NCBI GenBank assembly: GCA_002104945.1 | Contig: MCFH01000036.1 | Location: forward strand, 324,001 to 388,000 | Direction of reading: 5' to 3' | Length of the DNA: 64,000 bases | Origin: Piromyces finnis | Lineage: Eukaryota > Neocallimastigomycota > Neocallimastigomycetes > Neocallimastigales > Neocallimastigaceae | Shown: positions 36,871 to 51,000 of the stretch, one piece after another | Layout of the letters: each line of letters begins with the position of its first letter | Position numbering within the stretch: position 1 is the first letter of the stretch | Notes under the pieces: model-generated | Told to the model about the DNA's origin: nothing | Seen by the model: the letters and a program-made list of their open reading frames with translations, nothing else | The model's database searches: none | Made by a program: the position numbers and the translations under genes

Positions 36871-39800
36871 TATAAATATCTTATTTACTATTTATTTAAA
36901 CAATAAATAAAATACTTATAAACGTGTTTAATACTAAACCTACAGAACATAGCATAGTAAAAAAAGAGAAGTAAAGTATTAGAAGATATTTTTAGAAGTA
37001 ACTATTGCCATAGCTGTAGATTTATTATTAAAACAAGACAGCTTTTTCAATTCTTATAATTTAATAGAGATGAACATTGCTGTAACTGTCTTTTCATTAA
37101 TTAAGGGGATCCAAAAGTAACCAAAGGAGAATTCATTCTTCAATATTTTTTATATAAATATCTTATTTACTATTTATTTAAACAATAAATAAAATACTTA
37201 TAAATGTGTTTAATAATAAATCTACAGAACATAGCATAGTAAAAAGAGAAGTAAAGTATTAGAAGATATTTTTAGAAGTAACTATTGCCATAGCTGTAGA
37301 TTTATTATTAAAACAAGACAGCTTTTTCAATTCTTATAATTTAATAGAGATGAACATTGCTGTAACTGTCTTTTCATTAATTAAAGGGATCCAAAAGTAA
37401 CCAAAGGAGAATTCATTCTTCAATATTTTTTATTTTTTATATAAATATCTTATTTACTATTTATTTAAACAATAAATAAAATACTTATAAATGTGTTTAA
37501 TAATAAATCTACAGAACATAGCATAGTAAAAAAAGAGAAGTAAAGTATTAGAAGATATTTTTAGAAGTAACTATTGCCATAGCTGTAGATTTATTATTAA
37601 AACAAGACAGCTTTTTCAATTCTTATAATTTAATATAGATGAACATTGCTGTAACTGTCTTTTCATTAATTAAGGGGATCCAAAAGTAACCAAAGGAGAA
37701 TTCATTCTTCAATATTTTTTATATAAATATCTTATTTACTATTTATTTAAACAATAAATAAAATACTTATAAATGTGTTTAATAATAAATCTACAGAACA
37801 TAGCATAGTAAAAAAAGAGAAGTAAAGTATTAGAAGATATTTTTAGAAGTAACTATTGCCATAGCTGTAGATTTATTATTAAAACAAGACAGCTTTTTCA
37901 ATTCTTATAATTTTATAGAGATGAACATTGCTGTAACTGTCTTTTCATTAATTAAAGGGATCCAAAAGTAACCAAAGGAGAATTCATTCTTCAATATTTT
38001 TTATTTTTTATATAAATATCTTATTTACTATTTATTTAAACAATAAATAAAATACTTATAAATGTGTTTAATAATAAATCTACAGAACATAGCATAGTAA
38101 AAAAAGAGAAGTAAAGTATTAGAAGATATTTTTAGAAGTAACTATTGCCATAGCTGTAGATTTATTATTAAAACAAGACAGCTTTTTCAATTCTTATAAT
38201 TTTATAGAGATGAACATTGCTGTAACTGTCTTTTCATTAATTAAAGGGATCCAAAAGTAACCAAAGGAGAATTCATTCTTCAATATTTTTTATTTTTTAT
38301 ATAAATATCTTATTTACTATTTATTTAAACAATAAATAAAATACTTATAAATGTGTTTAATAATAAATCTACAGAACATAGCATAGTAAAAAAAGAGAAG
38401 TAAAGTATTAGAAGATATTTTTAGAAGTAACTATTGCCATAGCTGTAGATTTATTATTAAAACAAGACAGCTTTTTCAATTCTTATAATTTAATAGAGAT
38501 GAACATTGCTGTAACTGTCTTTTCATTAATTAAGGGGATCCAAAAGTAACCAAAGGAGAATTCATTCTTCAATATTTTTTATTTTTTATATAAATATCTT
38601 ATTTACTATTTATTTAAACAATAAATAAAATACTTATAAATGTGTTTAATAATAAATCTACAGAACATAGCATAGTAAAAAAAGAGAAGTAAAGTATTAG
38701 AAGATATTTTTAGAAGTAACTATTGCCATAGCTGTAGATTTATTATTAAAACAAGACAGCTTTTTCAATTCTTATAATTTTATAGAGATGAACATTGCTG
38801 TAACTGTCTTTTCATTAATTAAAGGGATCCAAAAGTAACCAAAGGAGAATTCATTCTTCAATATTTTTTATATAAATATCTTATTTACTATTTATGTAAA
38901 TAATAAATAAAATACTTATAAATGTGTTTAATACTAAACCTACAGAACATAGCATAGTAAAAAAAGAGAAGTAAAGTATTAGAAGATATTTTTAGAAGTA
39001 ACTATTGCCATAGCTGTAGATTTATTATTAAAACAAGACAGCTTTTTCAATTCTTATAATTTTATAGAGATGAACATTGCTGTAACTGTCTTTTCATTAA
39101 TTAAAGGGATCCAAAAGTAACCAAAGGAGAATTCATTCTTCAATATTTTTTATTTTTTATATAAATATCTTATTTACTATTTATTTAAACAATAAATAAA
39201 ATACTTATAAATGTGTTTAATAATAAATCTACAGAACATAGCATAGTAAAAAAAGAGAAGTAAAGTATTAGAAGATATTTTTAGAAGTAACTATTGCCAT
39301 AGCTGTAGATTTATTATTAAAACAAGACAGCTTTTTCAATTCTTATAATTTTATAGAGATGAACATTGCTGTAACTGTCTTTTCATTAATTAAAGGGATC
39401 CAAAAGTAACCAAAGGAGAATTCATTCTTCAATATTTTTTATATAAATATCTTATTTACTATTTATTTAAACAATAAATAAAATACTTATAAATGTGTTT
39501 AATAATAAATCTACAGAACATAGCATAGTAAAAAAAGAGAAGTAAAGTATTAGAAGATATTTTTAGAAGTAACTATTGCCATAGCTGTAGATTTATTATT
39601 AAAACAAGACAGCTTTTTCAATTCTTATAATTTAATAGAGATGAACATTGCTGTAACTGTCTTTTCATTAATTAAGGGGATCCAAAAGTAACCAAAGGAG
39701 AATTCATTCTTCAATATTTTTTATTTTATATAAATATCTTATTTACTATTTATTTAAACAATAAATAAAATACTTATAAACGTGTTTAATACTAAACCTA

Positions 39801-42800
39801 CAGAACATAGCATAGTAAAAAAAGAGAAGTAAAGTATTAGAAGATATTTTTAGAAGTAACTATTGCCATAGCTGTAGATTTATTATTAAAACAAGACAGC
39901 TTTTTCAATTCTTATAATTTAATAGAGATGAACATTGCTGTAACTGTCTTTTCATTAATTAAGGGGATCCAAAAGTAACCAAAGGAGAATTCATTCTTCA
40001 ATATTTTTTATTTTTTATATAAATATCTTATTTACTATTTATTTAAACAATAAATAAAATACTTATAAATGTGTTTAATAATAAATCTACAGAACATAGC
40101 ATAGTAAAAAAAGAGAAGTAAAGTATTAGAAGATATTTTTAGAAGTAACTATTGCCATAGCTGTAGATTTATTATTAAAACAAGACAGCTTTTTCAATTC
40201 TTATAATTTTATAGAGATGAACATTGCTGTAACTGTCTTTTCATTAATTAAAGGGATCCAAAAGTAACCAAAGGAGAATTCATTCTTCAATATTTTTTAT
40301 ATAAATATCTTATTTACTATTTATGTAAATAATAAATAAAATACTTATAAATGTGTTTAATACTAAACCTACAGAACATAGCATAGTAAAAAAAGAGAAG
40401 TAAAGTATTAGAAGATATTTTTAGAAGTAACTATTGCCATAGCTGTAGATTTATTATTAAAACAAGACAGCTTTTTCAATTCTTATAATTTTATAGAGAT
40501 GAACATTGCTGTAACTGTCTTTTCATTAATTAAAGGGATCCAAAAGTAACCAAAGGAGAATTCATTCTTCAATATTTTTTATTTTTTATATAAATATCTT
40601 ATTTACTATTTATTTAAACAATAAATAAAATACTTATAAATGTGTTTAATAATAAATCTACAGAACATAGCATAGTAAAAAAAGAGAAGTAAAGTATTAG
40701 AAGATATTTTTAGAAGTAACTATTGCCATAGCTGTAGATTTATTATTAAAACAAGACAGCTTTTTCAATTCTTATAATTTTATAGAGATGAACATTGCTG
40801 TAACTGTCTTTTCATTAATTAAAGGGATCCAAAAGTAACCAAAGGAGAATTCATTCTTCAATATTTTTTATATAAATATCTTATTTACTATTTATGTAAA
40901 TAATAAATAAAATACTTATAAATGTGTTTAATAATAAATCTACAGAACATAGCATAGTAAAAAAAGAGAAGTAAAGTATTAGAAGATATTTTTAGAAGTA
41001 ACTATTGCCATAGCTGTAGATTTATTATTAAAACAAGACAGCTTTTTCAATTCTTATAATTTTATAGAGATGAACATTGCTGTAACTGTCTTTTCATTAA
41101 TTAAAGGGATCCAAAAGTAACCAAAGGAGAATTCATTCTTCAATATTTTTTATTTTTTATATAAATATCTTATTTACTATTTATTTAAACAATAAATAAA
41201 ATACTTATAAATGTGTTTAATACTAAACCTACAGAACATAGCATAGTAAAAAAAGAGAAGTAAAGTATTAGAAGATATTTTTAGAAGTAACTATTGCCAT
41301 AGCTGTAGATTTATTATTAAAACAAGACAGCTTTTTCAATTCTTATAATTTTATAGAGATGAACATTGCTGTAACTGTCTTTTCATTAATTAAAGGGATC
41401 CAAAAGTAACCAAAGGAGAATTCATTCTTCAATATTTTTTATATAAATATCTTATTTACTATTTATTTAAACAATAAATAAAATACTTATAAATGTGTTT
41501 AATACTAAACCTACAGAACATAGCATAGTAAAAAAAGAGAAGTAAAGTATTAGAAGATATTTTTAGAAGTAACTATTGCCATAGCTGTAGATTTATTATT
41601 AAAACAAGACAGCTTTTTCAATTCTTATAATTTAATAGAGATGAACATTGCTGTAACTGTCTTTTCATTAATTAAGGGGATCCAAAAGTAACCAAAGGAG
41701 AATTCATTCTTCAATATTTTTTATTTTTTATATAAATATCTTATTTACTATTTATTTAAACAATAAATAAAATACTTATAAATGTGTTTAATAATAAATC
41801 TACAGAACATAGCATAGTAAAAAAAGAGAAGTAAAGTATTAGAAGATATTTTTAGAAGTAACTATTGCCATAGCTGTAGATTTATTATTAAAACAAGACA
41901 GCTTTTTCAATTCTTATAATTTTATAGAGATGAACATTGCTGTAACTGTCTTTTCATTAATTAAGGGGATCCAAAAGTAACCAAAGGAGAATTCATTCTT
42001 CAATATTTTTTATTTTTTATATAAATATCTTATTTACTATTTATTTAAACAATAAATAAAATACTTATAAATGTGTTTAATAATAAATCTACAGAACATA
42101 GCATAATAAAAAAAGAGAAGTAAAGTATTAGAAGATATTTTTAGAAGTAACTATTGCCATAGCTGTAGATTTATTATTAAAACAAGACAGCTTTTTCAAT
42201 TCTTATAATTTAATAGAGATGAACATTGCTGTAACTGTCTTTTCATTAATTAAGGGGATCCAAAAGTAACCAAAGGAGAATTCATTCTTCAATATTTTTT
42301 ATTTTTTATATAAATATCTTATTTACTATTTATTTAAACAATAAATAAAATACTTATAAATGTGTTTAATAATAAATCTACAGAACATAGCATAGTAAAA
42401 AAAGAGAAGTAAAGTATTAGAAGATATTTTTAGAAGTAACTATTGCCATAGCTGTAGATTTATTATTAAAACAAGACAGCTTTTTCAATTCTTATAATTT
42501 AATAGAGATGAACATTGCTGTAACTGTCTTTTCATTAATTAAGGGATCCAAAAGTAACCAAAGGAGAATTCATTCTTCAATATTTTTTATATAAATATCT
42601 TATTTACTATTTATTTAAACAATAAATAAAATACTTATAAATGTGTTTAATACTAAACCTACAGAACATAGCATAGTAAAAAAAGAGAAGTAAAGTATTA
42701 GAAGATATTTTTAGAAGTAACTATTGCCATAGCTGTAGATTTATTATTAAAACAAGACAGCTTTTTCAATTCTTATAATTTAATAGAGATGAACATTGCT

Positions 42801-45800
42801 GTAACTGTCTTTTCATTAATTAAGGGGATCCAAAAGTAACCAAAGGAGAATTCATTCTTCAATATTTTTTATATAAATATCTTATTTACTATTTATTTAA
42901 ACAATAAATAAAATACTTATAAATGTGTTTAATAATAAATCTACAGAACATAGCATAGTAAAAAAAGAGAAGTAAAGTATTAGAAGATATTTTTAGAAGT
43001 AACTATTGCCATAGCTGTAGATTTATTATTAAAACAAGACAGCTTTTTCAATTCTTATAATTTAATAGAGATGAACATTGCTGTAACTGTCTTTTCATTA
43101 ATTAAGGGGATCCAAAAGTAACCAAAGGAGAATTCATTCTTCAATATTTTTTATATAAATATCTTATTTACTATTTATTTAAACAATAAATAAAATACTT
43201 ATAAATGTGTTTAATAATAAATCTACAGAACATAGCATAGTAAAAAAAGAGAAGTAAAGTATTAGAAGATATTTTTAGAAGTAACTATTGCCATAGCTGT
43301 AGATTTATTATTAAAACAAGACAGCTTTTTCAATTCTTATAATTTAATAGAGATGAACATTGCTGTAACTGTCTTTTCATTAATTAAGGGATCCAAAAGT
43401 AACCAAAGGAGAATTCATTCTTCAATATTTTTTATTATATAAATATCTTATTTACTATTTATTTAAACAATAAATAAAATACTTATAAATGTGTTTAATA
43501 ATAAATCTACAGAACATAGCATAGTAAAAAAAGAGAAGTAAAGTATTAGAAGATATTTTTAGAAGTAACTATTGCCATAGCTGTAGATTTATTATTAAAA
43601 CAAGACAGCTTTTTCAATTCTTATAATTTATAGAGATGAACATTGCTGTAACTGTCTTTTCATTAATTAAGGGATCCAAAAGTAACCAAAGGAGAATTCA
43701 TTCTTCAATATTTTTATTTTTATATAAATATCTTATTTACTATTTATTTAAACAATAAATAAAATACTTATAAATGTGTTTAATAATAAATCTACAGAAC
43801 ATAGCATAGTAAAAAAAGAGAAGTAAAGTATTAGAAGATATTTTTAGAAGTAACTATTGCCATAGCTGTAGATTTATTATTAAAACAAGACAGCTTTTTC
43901 AATTCTTATAATTTAATAGAGATGAACATTGCTGTAACTGTCTTTTCATTAATTAAGGGATCCAAAAGTAACCAAAGGAGAATTCATTCTTCAATATTTT
44001 TTTATATAAATATCTTATTTACTATTTATTTAAACAATAAATAAAATACTTATAAATGTGTTTAATAATAAATCTACAGAACATAGCATAGTAAAAAAAG
44101 AGAAGTAAAGTATTAGAAGATATTTTTAGAAGTAACTATTGCCATAGCTGTAGATTTATTATTAAAACAAGACAGCTTTTTCAATTCTTATAATTTAATA
44201 GAGATGAACATTGCTGTAACTGTCTTTTCATTAATTAAGGGGATCCAAAAGTAACCAAAGGAGAATTCATTCTTCAATATTTTTTATTTTATATAAATAT
44301 CTTATTTACTATTTATTTAAACAATAAATAAAATACTTATAAATGTGTTTAATAATAAATCTACAGAACATAGCATAGTAAAAAAAGAGAAGTAAAGTAT
44401 TAGAAGATATTTTTAGAAGTAACTATTGCCATAGCTGTAGATTTATTATTAAAACAAGACAGCTTTTTCAATTCTTATAATTTAATAGAGATGAACATTG
44501 CTGTAACTGTCTTTTCATTAATTAAGGGGATCCAAAAGTAACCAAAGGAGAATTCATTCTTCAATATTTTTATTTATATAAATATCTTATTTACTATTTA
44601 TTTAAACAATAAATAAAATACTTATAAATGTGTTTAATAATAAATCTACAGAACATAGCATAGTAAAAAAAGAGAAGTAAAGTATTAGAAGATATTTTTA
44701 GAAGTAACTATTGCCATAGCTGTAGATTTATTATTAAAACAAGACAGCTTTTTCAATTCTTATAATTTAATAGAGATGAACATTGCTGTAACTGTCTTTT
44801 CATTAATTAAGGGGATCCAAAAGTAACCAAAGGAGAATTCATTCTTCAATATTTTTTTATATAAATATCTTATTTACTATTTATTTAAACAATAAATAAA
44901 ATACTTATAAATGTGTTTAATAATAAATCTACAGAACATAGCATAGTAAAAAAAGAGAAGTAAAGTATTAGAAGATATTTTTAGAAGTAACTATTGCCAT
45001 AGCTGTAGATTTATTATTAAAACAAGACAGCTTTTTCAATTCTTATAATTTATAGAGATGAACATTGCTGTAACTGTCTTTTCATTAATTAAGGGATCCA
45101 AAAGTAACCAAAGGAGAATTCATTCTTCAATATTTTTATTTTATATAAATATCTTATTTACTATTTATTTAAACAATAAATAAAATACTTATAAATGTGT
45201 TTAATAATAAATCTACAGAACATAGCATAATAAAAAAAGAGAAGTAAAGTATTAGAAGATATTTTTAGAAGTAACTATTGCCATAGCTGTAGATTTATTA
45301 TTAAAACAAGACAGCTTTTTCAATTCTTATAATTTAATAGAGATGAACATTGCTGTAACTGTCTTTTCATTAATTAAGGGGATCCAAAAGTAACCAAAGG
45401 AGAATTCATTCTTCAATATTTTTTATATAAATATCTTATTTACTATTTATTTAAACAATAAATAAAATACTTATAAATGTGTTTAATAATAAATCTACAG
45501 AACATAGCATAGTAAAAAAAGAGAAGTAAAGTATTAGAAGATATTTTTAGAAGTAACTATTGCCATAGCTGTAGATTTATTATTAAAACAAGACAGCTTT
45601 TTCAATTCTTATAATTTTATAGAGATGAACATTGCTGTAACTGTCTTTTCATTAATTAAAGGGATCCAAAAGTAACCAAAGGAGAATTCATTCTTCAATA
45701 TTTTTTATTTTTATATAAATATCTTATTTACTATTTATTTAAACAATAAATAAAATACTTATAAATGTGTTTAATAATAAATCTACAGAACATAGCATAG

Positions 45801-47199
45801 TAAAAAAAGAGAAGTAAAGTATTAGAAGATATTTTTAGAAGTAACTATTGCCATAGCTGTAGATTTATTATTAAAACAAGACAGCTTTTTCAATTCTTAT
45901 AATTTAATAGAGATGAACATTGCTGTAACTGTCTTTTCATTAATTAAGGGGATCCAAAAGTAACCAAAGGAGAATTCATTCTTCAATATTTTTTATTTTA
46001 TATAAATATCTTATTTACTATTTATTTAAACAATAAATAAAATACTTATAAATGTGTTTAATAATAAATCTACAGAACATAGCATAGTAAAAAAAGAGAA
46101 GTAAAGTATTAGAAGATATTTTTAGAAGTAACTATTGCCATAGCTGTAGATTTATTATTAAAACAAGACAGCTTTTTCAATTCTTATAATTTAATAGAGA
46201 TGAACATTGCTGTAACTGTCTTTTCATTAATTAAGGGGATCCAAAAGTAACCAAAGGAGAATTCATTCTTCAATATTTTTTATATAAATATCTTATTTAC
46301 TATTTATTTAAACAATAAATAAAATACTTATAAATGTGTTTAATAATAAATCTACAGAACATAGCATAGTAAAAAAAGAGAAGTAAAGTATTAGAAGATA
46401 TTTTTAGAAGTAACTATTGCCATAGCTGTAGATTTATTATTAAAACAAGACAGCTTTTTCAATTCTTATAATTTAATAGAGATGAACATTGCTGTAACTG
46501 TCTTTTCATTAATTAAGGGGATCCAAAAGTAACCAAAGGAGAATTCATTCTTCAATATTTTTTATATAAATATCTTATTTACTATTTATTTAAACAATAA
46601 ATAAAATACTTATAAATGTGTTTAATACTAAACCTACAGAACATAGCATAGAAAAAAAAGAGAAGTAAAGTATTAGAAGATATTTTTAGAAGTAACTATT
46701 GCCATAGCTGTAGATTTATTATTAAAACAAGACAGCTTTTTCAATTCTTATAATTTAATAGAGATGAACATTGCTGTAACTGTCTTTTCATTAATTAAGG
46801 GGATCCAAAAGTAACCAAAGGAGAATTCATTCTTCAATATTTTTTATATAAATATCTTATTTACTATTTATTTAAACAATAAATAAAATACTTATAAATG
46901 TGTTTAATAATAAATCTACAGAACATAGCATAGTAAAAAAAGAGAAGTAAAGTATTAGAAGATATTTTTAGAAGTAACTATTGCCATAGCTGTAGATTTA
47001 TTATTAAAACAAGACAGCTTTTTCAATTCTTATAATTTAATAGAGATGAACATTGCTGTAACTGTCTTTTCATTAATTAAGGGGATCCAAAAGTAACCAA
47101 AGGAGAATTCATTCTTCAATGTTTTTTATTTTTTATATAAATATCTTATTTACTATTTATTTAAACAATAAATAAAATACTTATAAATATGTTTAAAAC
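36871..47199 (+). repeat. Satellite array, 36 units averaging about 285 bp
   Basis: I located the string AAACAAGACA once per unit at 36 places, from 37031 to 47007, with spacing from about 268 to 290 and a mean of 285. Each unit holds CAATAAATAAAATACTTATA, CTACAGAACATAGCATA, GCCATAGCTGTAG, a BamHI site (GGATCC) and an EcoRI site (GAATTC). Units vary at a few linked positions (AATAATAAATCTAC versus AATACTAAACCTAC; AATTTAATAGAG versus AATTTTATAGAG; TTAAGGGG versus TTAAAGGG) and in the length of a T/A linker. The array starts and ends within the same TATAAATATC...ATACTTATAAA portion, so it carries a partial unit at the end. No ORF is conserved. A centromeric, subtelomeric or other structural role is possible but unsupported. 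Confidence 0.97.
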
Positions 47200-47753
47200 T
47201 AAATAAAATGATTTTTAATAAAATAAAGATGTTTTTGAAAAATTTTGAAAAAAGTAAGAGTTTAAATACTTTTTTTTTCTCAATTATATAATTATTATTT
47301 TTCAAATGATTATATTAATATTAAATGGTATTTTGTGAAAATAAAATTAAAATAAATATAAGCCACAAACTTTAAATCCTATTTTCTAAATTTTATTTAT
47401 TCAATTGGTTATGTTAATAAATAAAGATGATATTTTTAATGGTTAAAAAAAATGAAAATTATTATGAACCACAAACTTAAAAATTAATACCATTAACCAC
47501 AACATAATTAAATTTAATTTATATTAATGTAATGTATATGTAATAAGATATAATGTAAATTTAATGGTAATGTAAATGTATGATACATATAATTTTTTCA
47601 TTATAACTATAGGTTTTTTTTTTAATTTTTTATTTTTAAATTAAAAGGGTTAAAAAATATTTAAAAAAAATGCAAATTTTAAAGAGTTAATAAAGAAGTT
47701 AGGATGTAAGGATATTTTTATATTATTTAAATTTATAAAAAAAAAACATAAAA
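47200..47753. other. AT-rich DNA after the satellite
   Basis: No gene is seen. AACCACAA and GCCACAAAC strings recur around 47363, 47466 and 47500, suggesting an old duplication. Confidence 0.4.
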
Positions 47754-48013
47754 CATAGAATATAATAGCATTTTTATAATTAAAAATATTTTTGATAATA
47801 AAAATAACAAATATTTAATTCAAGTTAATAAAATTAAAAGCATAGAATATAATAGTGTTTTTATAATGAAAAATGTTTTTGATAATAAAAATAACAAATA
47901 TTTAATTCAAGTTAATAAAATTAAAAGCATAGAATATAATAGTGTTTTTATAATGAAAAATGTTTTTGATAATAAAAAAAAACAAATATTTAATTCAAAT
48001 TAATAAAATTAAA
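47754..48013 (+). repeat. 87-bp tandem repeat, three copies
   Basis: CATAGAATATAATAG starts at 47754, 47841 and 47928, each followed by TTTTTATAAT and an ACAAATATTTAATTCAA end. Copies 2 and 3 are almost identical. Confidence 0.9.
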
Positions 48014-51000
48014 AAGCTTTATTTATTATATGAATTCAATTATTTTATTTTATTTTATTTTATATTTTTTTGAATATCTATTCTGAAAGATGTTAATATA
48101 AAATATTTTTCAAAATAAAGTTCAAGTATAAAAGAAAGTTTTTTTTATCTTTTTCAAACTACTGTTGTTAAAAGAAATCTATTAACATTTATAGTTTTTT
48201 TTTGAATTGATTTATTAAATCTTAAATTCTTAATCTTGCATATTTTAATATTAAACAATTTACTTTTATGAGTTTTTTTCATTAAAATCACAATTAATAA
48301 ATGCAAAGATTATTAAATTTTTAAAAAAAAAATTATAGAGTTAAAATATTTTATATTTTATATCTTATTACTTTTGATATTTTTAATTTAAAAATAACAC
48401 AATATTATAATTAGTTTTTTTTTCTTTTCTTTTTTAAAGAAAACAATTTTATTTCTTTCAAGTTATTATTTTTTTGTGATTATTTTTTATTTTAATTTTT
48501 TTAATAATTATTTTAGTTATTTCTCAGTATTAATAATAATTTTAACTTATTAATTTTTAAATTGAACTTTATTAGGAAAACAGTTATCAATACCTAAAAA
48601 CCTTATTTAATAATATAATTGAATATTACTATAAATGTTATATAAACATAAATTAATGTAATATTGGAATAGATTATAATGTAGTTTTTTAGTACATTTT
48701 ATTTAGTACATTAGTGTATTTATCATATTTTTATAATCATGTGATAAATTAAAGTATTTATAGTATTTAATATAAACAGTTAAACAAACTTTATAGTTAG
48801 ATTTTGGTATAAATTAGTAGAAAATATAGTAAATTAGTCTCTATCTAAGAATATAATAGTTAGGAGAAGATATTCTTAAGATCATATAATATTAAGTATG
48901 TATTTGAATAATTTATAAATAAAGTATATAAGTCAACTCACAAATCCTGAGTGTATTGAACCGAGTTGTATCAAATACTAATAAAAATATATTAAATTCT
49001 AATTTTAAATGAGCTAATGCATGTAAAAAATATGTATTGCTTAATCAAGCAAATTGGACAAATATATTTATATATCAATTAACAATTAATCTAATTCATA
49101 ATATTTTATTAACTATTTTTTTAAAAGAAATAGAGAACTAGTATTTTTCTTTTTTTTTTTTTTGTTTTAATTTTTATGTACCTTTTTTTTTTCTTTTCCT
49201 TTTTTTTTTTATAAGAATAGAGTATTCATTTTATTCATTAATCATTTATATTTTTTAAAAGTTGATGCACTTTTCATTTTAAATTGAAATTATAAAATTG
49301 TTACACAACAATTTCTAATTAAATTTAATAATTAAATGAATACATATAAAGATTAAGTAGATCTATTAATTTATATAAATGAATGTATTATTATTTATAT
49401 TAATAAATAATTAATATTAAATAAAAACATAAAAACTTTAAAACTTTAAATAGTCATTACCAAAAAATAAATAAATAAATAAATAAATAAATGAATTTTA
49501 AATATTTAATTAATTAAAATTAATGAATATATTTAATAAATAAATAAATAAATAATAATAAAATTAATTATTAGAATTTTAAAAACAATTAAAGCGTTCA
49601 ATTGATTTAAATACATTTAAATATTTTATTTATTTATTTAAATACTATTTATACTTATTTTAATTAAAAAAAAAAATTAATTAAAAAGAAATGATTAAAA
49701 AAGGAAATCTTTTTTGTAATTAAAAGTCATATTTTCATCAGTGTAAAACGGTAGAACGCTGAATAAATAGTATTAAAATCTTTATTCTATTTTTATTTCT
49801 ATAGATGGTTAATACCCATGAAATAATTATAACCAACTAAATAAGTAACCTATAAACTAAAAAAGTAGTAATATTCAAAGTACTTTGCAATAAATATGCT
49901 TTTTAAATAGTATTGTATTTATGGATTCCATTTAATTAAATATATTTAATTAAATATTAATTTTTTTTATATTAATAGGATATAAAAGGAAATCTTTTAT
50001 ATTATCTTAAACGACCAATTTGTTGATGAAACTGTCACACTGCTTATCATGAGAATAATTTAAGGTAACAATGCTAGCAACAACAATTGATAAAGGTAAT
50101 GAATTTGTTGCGGAACAAATTTAGAATTCTATCTCTATAGAAGTTGGTAAATATTTTATTATTTTATCTTTGTACATAAATAGTTATTTTTTTTCATATT
50201 TTATACTAGAGATATGTCATATATAGCTATATTACAAATCATACCAGGCAGTACTACCTAAAATTTATTATTAATCTTTTTTATACAAGTTAAATAGTTA
50301 TGGTAACAATATCGTAAAAATTTGTTGTTTAATTACTTTAAAGGATGAGTTTTAGAGAAAAGTAAAATCGAGTAAAATAATAGTATTATAAAAGAAGAAT
50401 TAAAAAATGTATTTTACCATAGAGTGTTTCTATTCTTTTTTTATTATTATTTTCTATTACTTGAATAATCTTGGTAATAAAAGGTTTTTTATTCATATAA
50501 TATTTATTACAAAAAATAAAAAACTTTTAATGAGAAATCAAAAAGGTCCTTTTTTTTTATTTCTTCATTTTTACATAAATATTCTAATGAAATAGAAAAA
50601 ACAAAAGTAAAAAGATAATAATAAATATTAAAAGTGCTGCTATTTTTGAAGGCCTTTTTTTTTTTTGAATTCTTCTAAAATAAAGTGAATACTTTTTCTT
50701 TTTTAAAAAAAAGGAGGTTCATTTTGTTATTATTTAAATGAACAAATAAATTAATAAATAAATAAATGTGTATCATATTTAATTAATATTTATTAATATT
50801 ATATCTTCTATTCATTTATTTATTCAACTATTCTTTTATAATCCGTTGAAATATTTTCAAAAACCTCTTACATATTATAGTATATTTGATTATATGTATT
50901 ATTAAATTGAATATATAAAAAGAATTAATTATGAATTGAATTAATATGAATTACGATTTCATAAATATAATATATTAATTATATATTTTTTTAATTAACA

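Noticed and set aside
36871-47199. Satellite as a CRISPR array
   Set aside because: Units of about 285 bp are repeated in full with no unique spacers, and the sequence is eukaryotic.
49735-49765. tRNA gene (D-arm-like string ACGGTAGAACGCTG)
   Set aside because: No matching acceptor stem, anticodon arm or T-arm nearby.
50407-50595. 62-codon ORF
   Set aside because: Phe/Ile/Lys-rich product of AT-rich DNA with no motif and no splice or paralogue support.
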